From positions 266,215 to 330,214 of the forward strand of contig NZ_VXLC01000010.1 of assembly GCF_008704205.1 (NCBI RefSeq): 64,000 bases of DNA, read 5' to 3'. Below, in pieces: positions 44,411-53,046 of the stretch. The stretch comes from Nocardia colli. Its GTDB lineage: Bacteria > Actinomycetota > Actinomycetes > Mycobacteriales > Mycobacteriaceae. Below the pieces are notes generated by a model. It was given only the letters and a program-made list of their open reading frames with translations. It was not told the DNA's origin and ran no database searches. The position numbers were made by a program, and so were the translations under genes. The stretch's first letter is position 1, and each line of letters opens with the position of its first letter.

Positions 44411-45877
44411 TCATCCGACCGGGGTGAGGGTGTAAGCGTCCGGGTCGAGCTTGCGGATGCGGCGGCGGTAACTGGTTTGCGAGCCCGGCCAGTTGTTGGT
44501 GATGCGCCCCGCGGCATTGCGGTACCAGCTCGAGCAGAAGTTCCACGGGGTGCGGTCGAGCCGTTGCTGCAGCGCCGTGTTGAACCGTTGCTCCTGGTCC
44601 GCGCGGACCTCGAGGGTGTGTCCCGGCCTGCGCTCGAGCAGCTCGACGGCCTGGCGGATGTAGCGGGTCTGGGATTCGATCATGTAGATGATCGAGCCCG
44701 CGCTGAGATTGGTGTTCGGCCCGTAGACCAGGAACAGATTCGGGAACTCCGGCACCGCGATGCCGTAGTAGGCGTGCGCGCCGTCGGTCCAGGCGTCGGA
44801 CAGCTTGTGTCCCGCGCGGCCGTAAATGTCCATCGGCCAGAGGAATTCGGTGCCCTTGAAGCCGGTGCCGTAGATGATCACGTCCGCCTGGTGCAGGGTG
44901 CCGTCCGCGGTGCGCACGCCCGCGGGCGTCACCTCGGTGATCGCGGCGGTCTCCACCCGGACGTTCGGCCGGGTCAACGCGGGGTAGTAGTCGTTGGAGA
45001 ACAGCGCGCGCTTGCAGCCGATCGGATAGTCCGGGGTGAGCACGGCCCGCAGCTGCGGATCGGTCACCTGCTTGCGCAGATGGCGGTCGGCGATGCGGGC
45101 CACCAGCCGCGCGATGGCCGGGAATTCGACCAGGCCGAGCGAGACGAAATCGGCGATCGCCCACCAGCCGAAGCGCTCGGCCAGCAGAGCGCCGGGCAGC
45201 CGGGCGAACAGCTTGTGCTGAATCGGGGAGTAGTCGGTGTCGAATTTGGGGATCACCCAGGCCGGGGTGCGCTGGAACAGGGTGAGCTGCGCGACCTTCG
45301 GCTGGATCTCCGGGATGTACTGGATGGCGCTGGCCCCGGTGCCGATACAGGCGACCCGCTTGCCGGTCAGGTCGATCCCGTGGTCCCACTCGGCGGAGTG
45401 GAACGCCGGGCCCGCGAAGGTGTCGATGCCGGGGAGATTCGGCAGCGCGGGGCGCGACAGCTGGCCGACCGCGGAGATCACGACGTCCACGGTTCGGGCC
45501 ATCCCGTCCGCGGTGCGGACCGTCCAGCGCCCGGACGCGTCGTCGAATTCGGCATCGGTCACGTCGGTGCCGAACTGGATCGCGTCCAGCACGCCGTTGC
45601 GCTCGGCGACGCCGCGCAGATAGGCGTGGATGGCCGCGCGGCCGGAGTAGCGCTGCGGCCAGTCCGGTTTCGGCTCGAACGAGTAGGAGTACAGCGGGGA
45701 CGGCACGTCGCAGGCGGCGCCCGGATAGGTGTTCTCCCGCCACACGCCGCCAAGATCGGCGGCCCGCTCCAGGATGGTGAGGTCGTGGAAACCGTTGCGG
45801 CGCAATTCGATCGCCATGCCGATGCCGCCGAAGCCCGCGCCGATGATGAGCACCGAGGGCCGGTTGCCTGTTGTCAT
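44411..45877 (-). CDS. Baeyer-Villiger-type flavin monooxygenase
   Basis: 488 residues. FAD motif IIGAGFGGIGMAIELRRNG, NADPH motif IGTGASAIQYIPEI and the family fingerprint FAGPAFHSAEWDHG (FxGxxxHxxxW) are all present; FxTGYG-like ATG region is YGTGFKGTEF. It should convert ketones to esters or lactones with oxygen and NADPH. ATG 45877 has GAGGAG 7 bases upstream. Divergent from the AraC-type regulator at 45963; their 85-bp gap should contain a shared control region. Substrate unknown; the regulator gene suggests an inducible function. Confidence 0.88.
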   Translation of the reverse strand: MTTGNRPSVLIIGAGFGGIGMAIELRRNGFHDLTILERAADLGGVWRENTYPGAACDVPSPLYSYSFEPKPDWPQRYSGRAAIHAYLRGVAERNGVLDAIQFGTDVTDAEFDDASGRWTVRTADGMARTVDVVISAVGQLSRPALPNLPGIDTFAGPAFHSAEWDHGIDLTGKRVACIGTGASAIQYIPEIQPKVAQLTLFQRTPAWVIPKFDTDYSPIQHKLFARLPGALLAERFGWWAIADFVSLGLVEFPAIARLVARIADRHLRKQVTDPQLRAVLTPDYPIGCKRALFSNDYYPALTRPNVRVETAAITEVTPAGVRTADGTLHQADVIIYGTGFKGTEFLWPMDIYGRAGHKLSDAWTDGAHAYYGIAVPEFPNLFLVYGPNTNLSAGSIIYMIESQTRYIRQAVELLERRPGHTLEVRADQEQRFNTALQQRLDRTPWNFCSSWYRNAAGRITNNWPGSQTSYRRRIRKLDPDAYTLTPVG

Positions 45878-45962
45878 GTGACACTCCTCACAGGACCGAA
45901 GATAATTCCACTGTAGGGGGCGTCGGGGTAGCCAATAGAGAAATTCGGCCATACTGGGCGGT

Positions 45963-47021
45963 GTGGAGCGGGTGCAGGATCCGGGAATCCGCGACTGGAA
46001 CTTTCCGCGCGGGATAGCCAGCGTGGCGCTGATGGTCGGCTACGCGGCCGAGTGCGGCGTGCCTACCGGTCGAATGCTCGCCGGAACCGGGTTGTCCGAG
46101 CCGGTGCTGCGCGATCCGGATGCGCAGATCGACGCGCAGATCGAGCTGACCGTGGTCCGCAATCTGGTCCGCGAACTCGGCGACCGGCCCGCGCTCGGCG
46201 TGGAGATCGGCCGCCGCTACCGGATCACCACCTTCGGCATCTTCGGCTTCGCCTGCGTGAGCAGCCCGACGCTCGGCGAGGCGATCTCGTTCGCGCTGCG
46301 ATATCTGGAGTTGAGCTTCACCTTCAGCCTGCCCGTCGCCGAATGGCGGGAGGGGGAGTTCATCGCCTGGGTGCACGACGAGCTGATTCCGGCCGACGTG
46401 CGGCAGTTCCTGGTCGAACGCGACGTCACCGCCATGCATCAGGTGATGAGCGATCTGCTCGGCCGCCACCTGCCGCTGGCCAGGGCCGAATTCCGGTTCC
46501 CGGAACCGGATTACGCCGACCGGATCGAAGCGGTGACGGTGGTGCGTCCCCGGTTCGGGCGGCCGCGCAACCTGTTCGCGATCGACCCGGCCGTGCTGGA
46601 TCAGCCACTGCCGCAGGCGAACGAGCAGACCTGGGCCATGTGCCTGGCGCAGTGCCGCGCCCTGGTGCATCGGCGTCGCGCCCGCACCGGTATCGCCGCC
46701 GACGTGCGTGAACTGCTGGTTCCCGGCGGCACCGAGGGGTTCACCGGACCGCCCGGAATCGACTCCGTCGCACGCGATCTCAACATGAGCACCCGTACCC
46801 TGCGCCGCCATCTCGATGCGGCAGGTACCAGCTATCGAGCGCTGCTCGACGAGGTGCGCCGGGCGCTGGCCGAGGAAATGCTCTCCGCCACACCGCTTTC
46901 GGTGAGCGACGTGGCCATCCGCCTCGGCTACGCGGAATCCTCGACCTTCATCTACGCGTTCAAACGCTGGACCGGCGCGACCCCGGCCGCCTACCGCCGC
47001 GAACGGGCCGTCCGCCGCTGA
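45963..47021 (+). CDS. AraC family transcriptional regulator
   Basis: 352 residues. The N-terminal region (about 20-210) is the OruR/ArgR-like ligand domain (AECGVPTGRMLAGTGLSEPVL, LGDRPALGVEIGRRYRITTFGIFGFAC). Two C-terminal AraC helix-turn-helices follow: GIDSVARDLNMSTRTLRRHLDAAGTSYR and LSVSDVAIRLGYAESSTFIYAFKRWTGATPAAYRR. GTG 45963; GTG 45961 is out of frame. Divergent from the BVMO gene and likely controls it. Effector unknown, probably a ketone or related aromatic. Confidence 0.87.
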   Translation: MERVQDPGIRDWNFPRGIASVALMVGYAAECGVPTGRMLAGTGLSEPVLRDPDAQIDAQIELTVVRNLVRELGDRPALGVEIGRRYRITTFGIFGFACVSSPTLGEAISFALRYLELSFTFSLPVAEWREGEFIAWVHDELIPADVRQFLVERDVTAMHQVMSDLLGRHLPLARAEFRFPEPDYADRIEAVTVVRPRFGRPRNLFAIDPAVLDQPLPQANEQTWAMCLAQCRALVHRRRARTGIAADVRELLVPGGTEGFTGPPGIDSVARDLNMSTRTLRRHLDAAGTSYRALLDEVRRALAEEMLSATPLSVSDVAIRLGYAESSTFIYAFKRWTGATPAAYRRERAVRR

Positions 47022-47030
47022 GCCGCAAAG

Positions 47031-47708
47031 TCATTCGACTTCGCCGCGACCATTCCTGCTTCCCGCGTAAGCGAATTCGCGAACCTTGCCGACGATCCGC
47101 GGCAGCAATTCCACCCCGTCCGGATGGTTGAGCATGGGATCGAAGAAATCCGTGCGGTGTTCGGCGGGCTCCGCGAGCCGCAACGTCAGCGTGGCAAGGC
47201 GCACCGGCGCTCCGGTGAGCCCCCGGGCCTGCAACTCGAACGAGATCGGGTGCTCCGGCAGGTGTTCGGTCATCGCGGCCAGGGATGCGGAGGCGGGCTG
47301 GCCGGTGTCGGGCTCGGCAAAGAACCACACGGGCATGGTTTTTCCCACGCGATAGGGCATCAGGCTGCCGTACCCCGCGCGGACCCAGCTGCGCGCCGGT
47401 GTGATCAGGAACCGGCCGAGCGTGCCGCGGCCGGTGGTCGCCAGCGCGAAATCCCATGGCTGGTCGTGCCGATCGAGCACCCGGAACGCGAGGCCGAGCA
47501 CATCGGGCAGGCCGCCCGGCGTGCCCGCTCCCTTCGACAGGCGCGCGATGACCGCGCGTTCGCCCTCGCCGAACAGGTGGTCGAACTCGGGTTCCGCGTG
47601 CAGCCGACCGGCCAGGTTCAACCCGGTGGGATGGAAAACCCTGGCATGGCGCAGGTTTGCCCCGGCCGCGAAGGTCGTGCGCACTACGGAGGCGGCGAGA
47701 TCGGTCAT
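47031..47708 (-). CDS. Catalase-fold-like protein without heme ligand motif
   Basis: 225 residues. The sequence resembles the catalase beta-barrel core: HPTGLNLAGRLHAEPEF, AVIARLSKGAGTPGGLPDVLGLAFRVLD, DFALATTGRGTLGRFLITPA. But the proximal heme motif RxFxYxDTQ and the normal N-terminal HAKG distal histidine context are missing, and it is less than half of a catalase. So catalase activity is unlikely. ATG 47708. Convergent with the AraC gene. Possibly a lipid or heme binder; recognition is moderate only. Confidence 0.5.
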   Translation of the reverse strand: MTDLAASVVRTTFAAGANLRHARVFHPTGLNLAGRLHAEPEFDHLFGEGERAVIARLSKGAGTPGGLPDVLGLAFRVLDRHDQPWDFALATTGRGTLGRFLITPARSWVRAGYGSLMPYRVGKTMPVWFFAEPDTGQPASASLAAMTEHLPEHPISFELQARGLTGAPVRLATLTLRLAEPAEHRTDFFDPMLNHPDGVELLPRIVGKVREFAYAGSRNGRGEVE

Positions 47709-47794
47709 CGGAGTTCCTTCGCGTCGAGGGAAACTGTCTCCTCCTCGACTGCCCGGACCTGCGGTGACTAAACGAAATCCGCGTCCGCGATCGG

Positions 47795-48574
47795 TCAGCT
47801 CGGCAGCGTGCCCAGCCGGCCACCCATCGGAACGCTGCGGAAATGGGTTGTCAGGCTGTGTTTTTCATCGATCATGTGCAGCGCGACGGCGGGATCGGGG
47901 GCGTAGTCCATCACGTGATCGGGCAGGTCGAGTTCCCAGAGGCCGCCGAGGACCGACGCGGTGCTCGGGGCGACCAGCAGCGGGCGCCCGGCGAATGTCG
48001 TTGTCGCCGAGGAATGTGCGTGGCCGGTGAGCACCGCGGCGATGCGTTTGTCGCCGGCCACCAGTTCGGCGAACTTCTCCGGCTCCTCCAGCGAGATCTC
48101 GTCGACGACCGGGCTGAACAGGTACGCGGGCGGGTGATGCAGCGCAAGCAGGATCGGTTTGTCGGCCGGTGCGGTCGCGAGCACACCGTGCAGCCAGGTG
48201 TAGGTCTCGTCGGCGAGCCGCCCGCTCGGCTCGCCGGGAATGCTCGAATCCAGCAGTGCGACGGTCAGATCCCCGATCCGGTGCGCGTGATTGATCGGCG
48301 CGGTCGAGGCGGCCTCGCCGAGCAGTGTGCTGCGGAACGCGGCGCGATCGTCGTGGTTGCCCGGGATGGCGTACACCGGAATGTCGAGGTCGAACGCGAG
48401 CCTGGCCTCGGCGTATTGCTCGTGCTGGCCGGAATCGGTGATGTCACCGGTCACCAGGATCGCGTCCGGTCTGCGGCGCAGACCGGTGAGAAAGGTCATG
48501 ACCTGTTCGACCCGTTCGGCGTTGCGGGCGCCGAGATCGAAATGTGTGTCGCTGACCTGAGCCACCAGGATCAT
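47795..48574 (-). CDS. Metallophosphoesterase (CpdA-like, possible cAMP phosphodiesterase)
   Basis: 259 residues, calcineurin-like phosphoesterase. Metal motifs: QVSDTHFD (DxH), ILVTGDITDSG (GD), IPGNHDDR (GNHD), LALHHPP and LTGHAHSS (GHxH). Closest in pattern to CpdA/Rv0805-type enzymes that split 3',5'-cyclic nucleotides. A class III cyclase gene is 2.1 kb away on the same strand (50720), but they are not in one operon. ATG 48574. Substrate not proven. Confidence 0.85.
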   Translation of the reverse strand: MILVAQVSDTHFDLGARNAERVEQVMTFLTGLRRRPDAILVTGDITDSGQHEQYAEARLAFDLDIPVYAIPGNHDDRAAFRSTLLGEAASTAPINHAHRIGDLTVALLDSSIPGEPSGRLADETYTWLHGVLATAPADKPILLALHHPPAYLFSPVVDEISLEEPEKFAELVAGDKRIAAVLTGHAHSSATTTFAGRPLLVAPSTASVLGGLWELDLPDHVMDYAPDPAVALHMIDEKHSLTTHFRSVPMGGRLGTLPS

Positions 48575-48726
48575 CGGCGTTCGCTTTCTCTGGGGGATCG
48601 CTCCGTTGCGTCAGAGTGTGCCCGCCTCCCGTGCGCGGCACGTATTAAGGCTAGTTGACCTGCGTGTTACGCGTCGCCATGAGGCTCACCACCAGCGGAA
48701 ACCTGTGCGGCGGTCTGTGTGCGCGC

Positions 48727-49164
48727 TCACTGGGACTGCTCGCCGGCCTGCGCGGCCAGCGTCTGCAACGACCGCAGGAAGGCCCGCCGGTCCGCCGCCG
48801 GAAGCTGTTCGAGCAGCTGATTTTCCTGCTGCTGGATGTCGGCCTGCACTCGATCGCGCAGGCTGCGTCCGGCCGCGGTGATGGACACCAGATTGACCCG
48901 CCGGTCCGCCGGATCCGGTTCGCGCCGGATCAATCCGCCCTGCTGCAATTCGTCCAGCACGCCGATGATCCGGGTCTTGTCGGCATTGATCGACTTGGCC
49001 AGCGCGGCCTGCGTGTACACGGGTTCCTTGCCGAGTCCGAGCAGCACGGCGTATCCCCACATCGACAGCTCATGCCGTTCGAGCACCGGCAGTTCCACCG
49101 CCAGCAGCGTCCGCATGAGCGGTGCGATCATCGCGGCGAGGTCGGGACGGGGTGCTTCGGACAT
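48727..49164 (-). CDS. MarR family transcriptional regulator
   Basis: 145 residues, winged helix: LERHELSMWGYAVLLGL, AALAKSINADKTRIIGVLDELQQGGLIRREPDPADRRVNLVSITAAGRSL. ATG 49164 gives the family length. Divergent from the TIGR03086 gene with 90 bp between starts. That gap holds ATGATA (49188-49193) and TATCAT (49221-49226) plus several GATAG words, a probable operator area. Likely controls its neighbour and itself. Confidence 0.85.
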   Translation of the reverse strand: MSEAPRPDLAAMIAPLMRTLLAVELPVLERHELSMWGYAVLLGLGKEPVYTQAALAKSINADKTRIIGVLDELQQGGLIRREPDPADRRVNLVSITAAGRSLRDRVQADIQQQENQLLEQLPAADRRAFLRSLQTLAAQAGEQSQ

Positions 49165-49254
49165 GGATAGAAAATACTGCTTGATAGATGATAGGCGGGT
49201 GCATACGATAGGCTCGTACTTATCATTTGAGCATCGAGTAGAGAGAAGCCATCG

Positions 49255-49899
49255 ATGGCGACCGAACCGGATACCAGCGCGGAACTGCGCACCCTCGACG
49301 CGCTGAAGAACACCGTCGACCTCGTCGCGTTCGACGCGCAGGCCGTGCGGACCAGCATCGACCTGGTCGAGCGGCTCACCGACGCGGACCTGAGCAAGCC
49401 GACGCCGTGCGCCGACTGGACGCTGCACGGCCTGCTGACGCACATGATCGCCCAGCACTACGGATTCGCCGCGGCGTCGCGGGGCGACGGCGACCCGGTG
49501 CTGTGGAAGCTGCGCCCGCTCGGCGCGGACCCGGTGGCGAGCTATCGCGCCGCGGCCGAGCACGTGCTGGAGGCGTTCGCGGCGCCCGACGTGCTGGACC
49601 GGAAGTTCCCGCTGGCGGAGTTCAGCGCCGACTATCAGTTCTCCGGAGCGCAGGCGGTGAGCTTCCACTTCATCGACTACGTCGTCCATTCCTGGGATGT
49701 GGCAAAGACTTTGGGGTTGCCCGTGGCATTCGACGCCGCGCTGATCGAGGCCGCGTTCCCGGTGGCGCAGGCCGTTCCCGGCGGCGACATCCGGCTCGCG
49801 CCCGGTGCCGCGTTCGGTCCCGAGGTGCCGTGGTCCACCGCGGATCGGTTCGATCAGATCATCGCGATGCTCGGCCGGTCACCGGAGTGGACGCGCTGA
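49255..49899 (+). CDS. TIGR03086-type DinB/maleylpyruvate isomerase-like metal-binding protein
   Basis: 214 residues, DinB-like four-helix bundle. Signature KPTPCADWTLHGLLTHMIAQHYGF with conserved Asp-Trp and His, and a second metal segment HFIDYVVHSWDVAKTLG. Such proteins bind a divalent metal and use mycothiol or a similar thiol in the related enzymes; the reaction here is unknown. ATG 49255, with GAGAGAAG upstream. Divergent from a MarR gene and convergent with the pseudouridine synthase (1 bp between stops). Confidence 0.82.
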   Translation: MATEPDTSAELRTLDALKNTVDLVAFDAQAVRTSIDLVERLTDADLSKPTPCADWTLHGLLTHMIAQHYGFAAASRGDGDPVLWKLRPLGADPVASYRAAAEHVLEAFAAPDVLDRKFPLAEFSADYQFSGAQAVSFHFIDYVVHSWDVAKTLGLPVAFDAALIEAAFPVAQAVPGGDIRLAPGAAFGPEVPWSTADRFDQIIAMLGRSPEWTR

Positions 49900-49900
49900 A

Positions 49901-50674
49901 TCAGCCGAGCGCGCGGCGCAATTCCCGTGCGCGGGTGAGCAATTCGCCGGCCTCGTCCGGCTCGGCCTGGATCGGCCGCCAGAACTCCGGGTCGGGCGTC
50001 GCCTCCAGGGCGAGTTCCGGCGGGGTGCGCCAGTCCGCGGTCAGGCCGAGCCGCCACGAATGCAGATACGTCCGCTCGTGTGCGCCCGACTTGTCGAACA
50101 GCGGATCGCCGACGATCGGATGGCCGATCCAGGCCAGCTGTACGCGAATCTGGTGGCGGCGCCCGGTGATCGGGCGCAGCGCGAGCACCGCGAAGTCGTC
50201 GCGGCGCAGCACCGTGGCGAATTCGGTGCGGGACGGATAGTTCTTGGTGTCGAGCAGATCGGCGTCCGCGACGAACCAGCGATCCGCTTCCCGGCGAATG
50301 CTTTCCCGCGGCGCCGCGATGCGCACCCGGTTCTTGCGTCCGACGCTGAGCGGCAGGTCGATCACCCCAGTGTCGGGCAGCTCGCTCGACGCCACGATCG
50401 CCAGGTACGCCTTCTCGGCGGTCTGCTTGTTGAACTGCCGGGTCAGCTGCCCGTGCGCGCCGAGTTCCTTGGCCAGCAGCACCAGCCCGGAGGTCACCTT
50501 GTCGATCCGGTGCACCGGATAGAGCGTCTCGCCGGCCGCGGCCGCCAGCTCGACCAGGTCGGCGTCGTGCCGCTCGCCGGTGACGGAGATGCCCGCGGGC
50601 TTGTGCAGGGCGAGGATCGCCTCGTCCTCGTCGACGAGGAATCGCGCGCGCAGCTCGGACCAGTCCATTTCCAC
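49901..50674 (-). CDS. RluA family pseudouridine synthase
   Basis: 257 residues. Catalytic motif PVHRIDKVTSGLVLLAK with Asp in HRxD, GRRHQIRVQLAWIGHPIVGDPLF in the C-terminal half. Converts uridines to pseudouridine in rRNA or tRNA. No S4 domain is visible at the N-terminus. GTG 50674 or ATG 50668 may be the start; both give complete proteins. Convergent with the TIGR03086 gene. Target site unknown. Confidence 0.87.
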   Translation of the reverse strand: MEMDWSELRARFLVDEDEAILALHKPAGISVTGERHDADLVELAAAAGETLYPVHRIDKVTSGLVLLAKELGAHGQLTRQFNKQTAEKAYLAIVASSELPDTGVIDLPLSVGRKNRVRIAAPRESIRREADRWFVADADLLDTKNYPSRTEFATVLRRDDFAVLALRPITGRRHQIRVQLAWIGHPIVGDPLFDKSGAHERTYLHSWRLGLTADWRTPPELALEATPDPEFWRPIQAEPDEAGELLTRARELRRALG

Positions 50675-50719
50675 TGGCCAGAGCTTAGGTCGCGATAGGG
50701 GCCGGGCCCGAACTCGGGT

Positions 50720-51727
50720 TCACTGGTTCTTCTCGTTGCGGCGCAGGATGTGCGGGCGCAGCCGATTGAAACCGCGGACGCGGACGCTGCGCAGGTTCTT
50801 GATGATGAACTCGGACTCGCCCTCCAGCGCGGTGGCGGCCTCGTCGTCGATGAGGACCGTGCCGGGCCGGGCGACGCCGGTCAGGCGGGACGCGATGTTC
50901 ACCACCGATCCGTACAGATCGCCGAACCGCTGCAACACCTGCCCGTACGCCAGCGCGACGCGCAGTTCGGGGGTGCCGCCGACCATCATCGTCGACTCCT
51001 GAATGGCCAGCGCGATGCGTGCCGCGTTGGCGGCGCTGTTCGCGGCGAACATGACCTCGTCGCCGACGTTCTTCACCACCCAGCCGCCGTTCTCGGTGAT
51101 CGCGGCGGTGGTGGTGGATTCGAACGACTCCAGCAGCAGCGAGAGTTCATCGGGATGCAGATGCCTGGTCAGCCGCGTGTAGCCGACCATGTCCGCGAAG
51201 CCGACCGCCAGGTCGCGCAGGGTCTCGCCGGCGGACGTGCCCGGATCGAGCGACCGGGACAGCGCGGCGGCCAGGTGCCTGCGCCAGGCGTAGGTGTTGA
51301 GCTGTTCGAGCGTCGCGATGGTGCCCTCGGTGGCGGTGCGAATGGTCTGCTCGGCGTCGGCGTCCGGATCCGCCGCCGCGATGCGCGCGCCGATCTCGGC
51401 GAGTACCAGGTCGACCTGCCATTCCGCCAGCCGTGCCATGCCCTGACCGAGGGTGCGCGCCGTCGCCGCCTGCTGCCTGGCGTCGGCCGCGGACAGGATG
51501 CTCAGATCGCGGAAGTTGCGCAGCGCCGCGATGTCGGCATCGGTGTAGTCGACGGCGTCGTCGTCCAATCCCGCGGGAAAGCCCAGAGCCGTCCACAACC
51601 GCTTGGTCAGCGCCGTGGTGGTCCCGGCCTGCTCGGCCACGTCGGTGCGGCTGTACTGCCGATTTCCGTCCAGCAGATACGCCTCGACGATCGACTGCAC
51701 CAACTCGGACTTCTCGGTGGGCACCAT
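50720..51727 (-). CDS. Class III adenylate/guanylate cyclase with N-terminal regulatory domain
   Basis: 335 residues, soluble. The first 155 residues are helical with a winged-helix-like part (YSRTDVAEQAGTTTALTKRLWTALG), similar to the autoinhibitory domain of Rv1264-type, pH-sensing cyclases. Catalytic domain at about 170-335: metal Asp in VGFADMVGYTRL, Lys and second Asp in VVKNVGDEVMF, and transition-state residues in GDLYGSVVNIASRL (Asn and Arg). All required catalytic positions appear intact. It should form homodimers that make cAMP. ATG 51727. Alone on its strand, with a PadR gene downstream in divergent context 76 bp further. Confidence 0.85.
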   Translation of the reverse strand: MVPTEKSELVQSIVEAYLLDGNRQYSRTDVAEQAGTTTALTKRLWTALGFPAGLDDDAVDYTDADIAALRNFRDLSILSAADARQQAATARTLGQGMARLAEWQVDLVLAEIGARIAAADPDADAEQTIRTATEGTIATLEQLNTYAWRRHLAAALSRSLDPGTSAGETLRDLAVGFADMVGYTRLTRHLHPDELSLLLESFESTTTAAITENGGWVVKNVGDEVMFAANSAANAARIALAIQESTMMVGGTPELRVALAYGQVLQRFGDLYGSVVNIASRLTGVARPGTVLIDDEAATALEGESEFIIKNLRSVRVRGFNRLRPHILRRNEKNQ

Positions 51728-51802
51728 GCCCGTACCTTACGACGACCCACCCACAACCCGCCGCAAACACCGCCACCATTGGGCGACCTCACAGCGCCCG
51801 GT

Positions 51803-52423
51803 TCACTCCGTTGCGGTGGATTCCCCGACGAACGGCGCGAGCGAGTCCCAGGACCAGGTCAGCGTGCCCGCGGTCAGATCGCCGACAACGCCCTCGACCC
51901 AGCGCAATTCGGCCTCGGTGACGGCGCGCAGGTATTCGTCCTCCAGCATCACCACGCGCGGCAGGTCCATGCCCGTCATCTGCTCGGCGTCGGCGTCCAT
52001 CTCGGCCAGCTGCTCGCGCAAAGTCGTTGCCCGGCGCGCCAATTCGGCGCGGGCGCCGTCCGGGTCGAGCAGCATCAGGAACGACAGCGCGGCCGGGAAG
52101 CCGGGGTACTCGTTGCGCGGTGTCGCGATCATCTCCGACAGCCAGGTCGTGCAGGCGGTGCGGCCCGCGTCGGTGATCTCGTAGACGGTGCGCTCCGGGT
52201 ACTGCTGATCACGTCCGGTCTCGCGGACCGCGACCAGCCCGGCCTCCTGCAGCCTGCCGATCGTCTTGTAGAGCGCGGCGCGCTGGGCGACGTTGACCAC
52301 CTTGTCCTTGCCCCACTCCTTGATCCGGCGCTGGATCGCGTACGGGTGCATCGGCTCGAGATTCAGGATGCCGAGCACCACCATCGCCAGGGGAGAGCGC
52401 TTGAACTGCGTCGATGCCGTCAT
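51803..52423 (-). CDS. PadR family transcriptional regulator
   Basis: 206 residues. N-terminal PadR winged helix FKRSPLAMVVLGILNLEPMHPYAIQRRIKEWGKDKV and ALYKTIGRLQEAGLVAV, followed by a Vir-type C-terminal helical domain (ARAELARRATTLREQLAEMD). ATG 52423 or ATG 52432 (three codons upstream) are both possible. Divergent from the LiaF-like gene, with three CTAG-centred boxes in the shared gap. It probably represses both; the ligand is unknown. Confidence 0.83.
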   Translation of the reverse strand: MTASTQFKRSPLAMVVLGILNLEPMHPYAIQRRIKEWGKDKVVNVAQRAALYKTIGRLQEAGLVAVRETGRDQQYPERTVYEITDAGRTACTTWLSEMIATPRNEYPGFPAALSFLMLLDPDGARAELARRATTLREQLAEMDADAEQMTGMDLPRVVMLEDEYLRAVTEAELRWVEGVVGDLTAGTLTWSWDSLAPFVGESTATE

Positions 52424-52450
52424 GCGACTCATTCTAGTGGGCACCGGACT

Positions 52451-52487
52451 ACTAGATTCTCTAAAACTAGTTGCAAAGGAACTAGTC
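52451..52487. promoter_or_regulatory. PadR operator: three ACTAG boxes at 15-bp spacing
   Basis: ACTAG begins at 52451, 52466 and 52481, exactly 15 bp apart. The last two are flanked as AACTAGTT and AACTAGT, making an inverted repeat with spacer GCAAAGG. This lies between divergent padR and the LiaF-like gene (start 52539). PadR proteins typically bind such ACTA-N-TAGT motifs. Strong candidate operator. Confidence 0.7.
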
Positions 52488-52538
52488 TGTGTGCCACTAT
52501 TAATTCAGCAGGAAGAACACCCCGAAAGGACCACCGAA

Positions 52539-52997
52539 ATGAACACCAAGACCACCCAGATCCACGTCGATCACGGCACCGTCAAGCGCCTCGGCGACTG
52601 GACCGACGCGACCGCCTTCGACGTCACCGTCCGCTACGGCAGCGCCGTCATCGACCTGCGTTCACCGCAGCTGGCCGGCGACGGCGATATCGAGGTGCAC
52701 GTGAACCTCGACCACGCCATGGTCAAGCTGCTCGTCGCGGACGACGCCGTCATCGACCAGTCGGCGCTCGCCTGGACCGGCCGCGGCCGGGTGAAGGATT
52801 TCGCCCGCCCGCAGCAGGCGGCCGGCCGCGTCATCCGGCTCATCGGCACCAGCACCACCAGCGAATTCCGCGTCCACCGCGGCGGCATCGCGGTGCTGTC
52901 GGCGATGTTCTCCCGCGAGTTCTTCGAAGACGCCCGCCGGGCTAACCGCGAAGGGCGCACCCCGACCCTCGCCGACCCGGCCAACGCCCCCCGTTGA
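52539..52997 (+). CDS. LiaF-like cell-wall-response domain protein
   Basis: 152 residues, cytoplasmic, beta-rich. FDVTVRYGSAVIDLRSPQLAGDGDIEVHVNLDHAMVKLLVADDAVID is seen in parts and resembles the C-terminal LiaF/YvqF domain seen in cell-envelope stress regulators; an N-terminal membrane region is missing. ATG 52539 has AAAGGA 8 bases upstream. It is divergent from PadR and ends at a strong terminator. Role presumably in response to envelope stress under PadR control; inferred, not shown. Confidence 0.6.
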   Translation: MNTKTTQIHVDHGTVKRLGDWTDATAFDVTVRYGSAVIDLRSPQLAGDGDIEVHVNLDHAMVKLLVADDAVIDQSALAWTGRGRVKDFARPQQAAGRVIRLIGTSTTSEFRVHRGGIAVLSAMFSREFFEDARRANREGRTPTLADPANAPR

Positions 52998-53007
52998 CCG
53001 AAAACGC

Positions 53008-53043
53008 AAGAATGTCCCGGACTTTCGTGTCCGGGACATTCTT
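53008..53043. terminator. Bidirectional terminator
   Basis: Perfect 15-bp stem AAGAATGTCCCGGAC (53008-53022) with 53029-53043, loop TTTCGT. Lies between the convergent stops of the LiaF-like gene (52997) and the DJ-1/PfpI gene (53047). On the plus strand the stem ends ATTCTTTGTT. Confidence 0.9.
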
Positions 53044-53046
53044 TGT

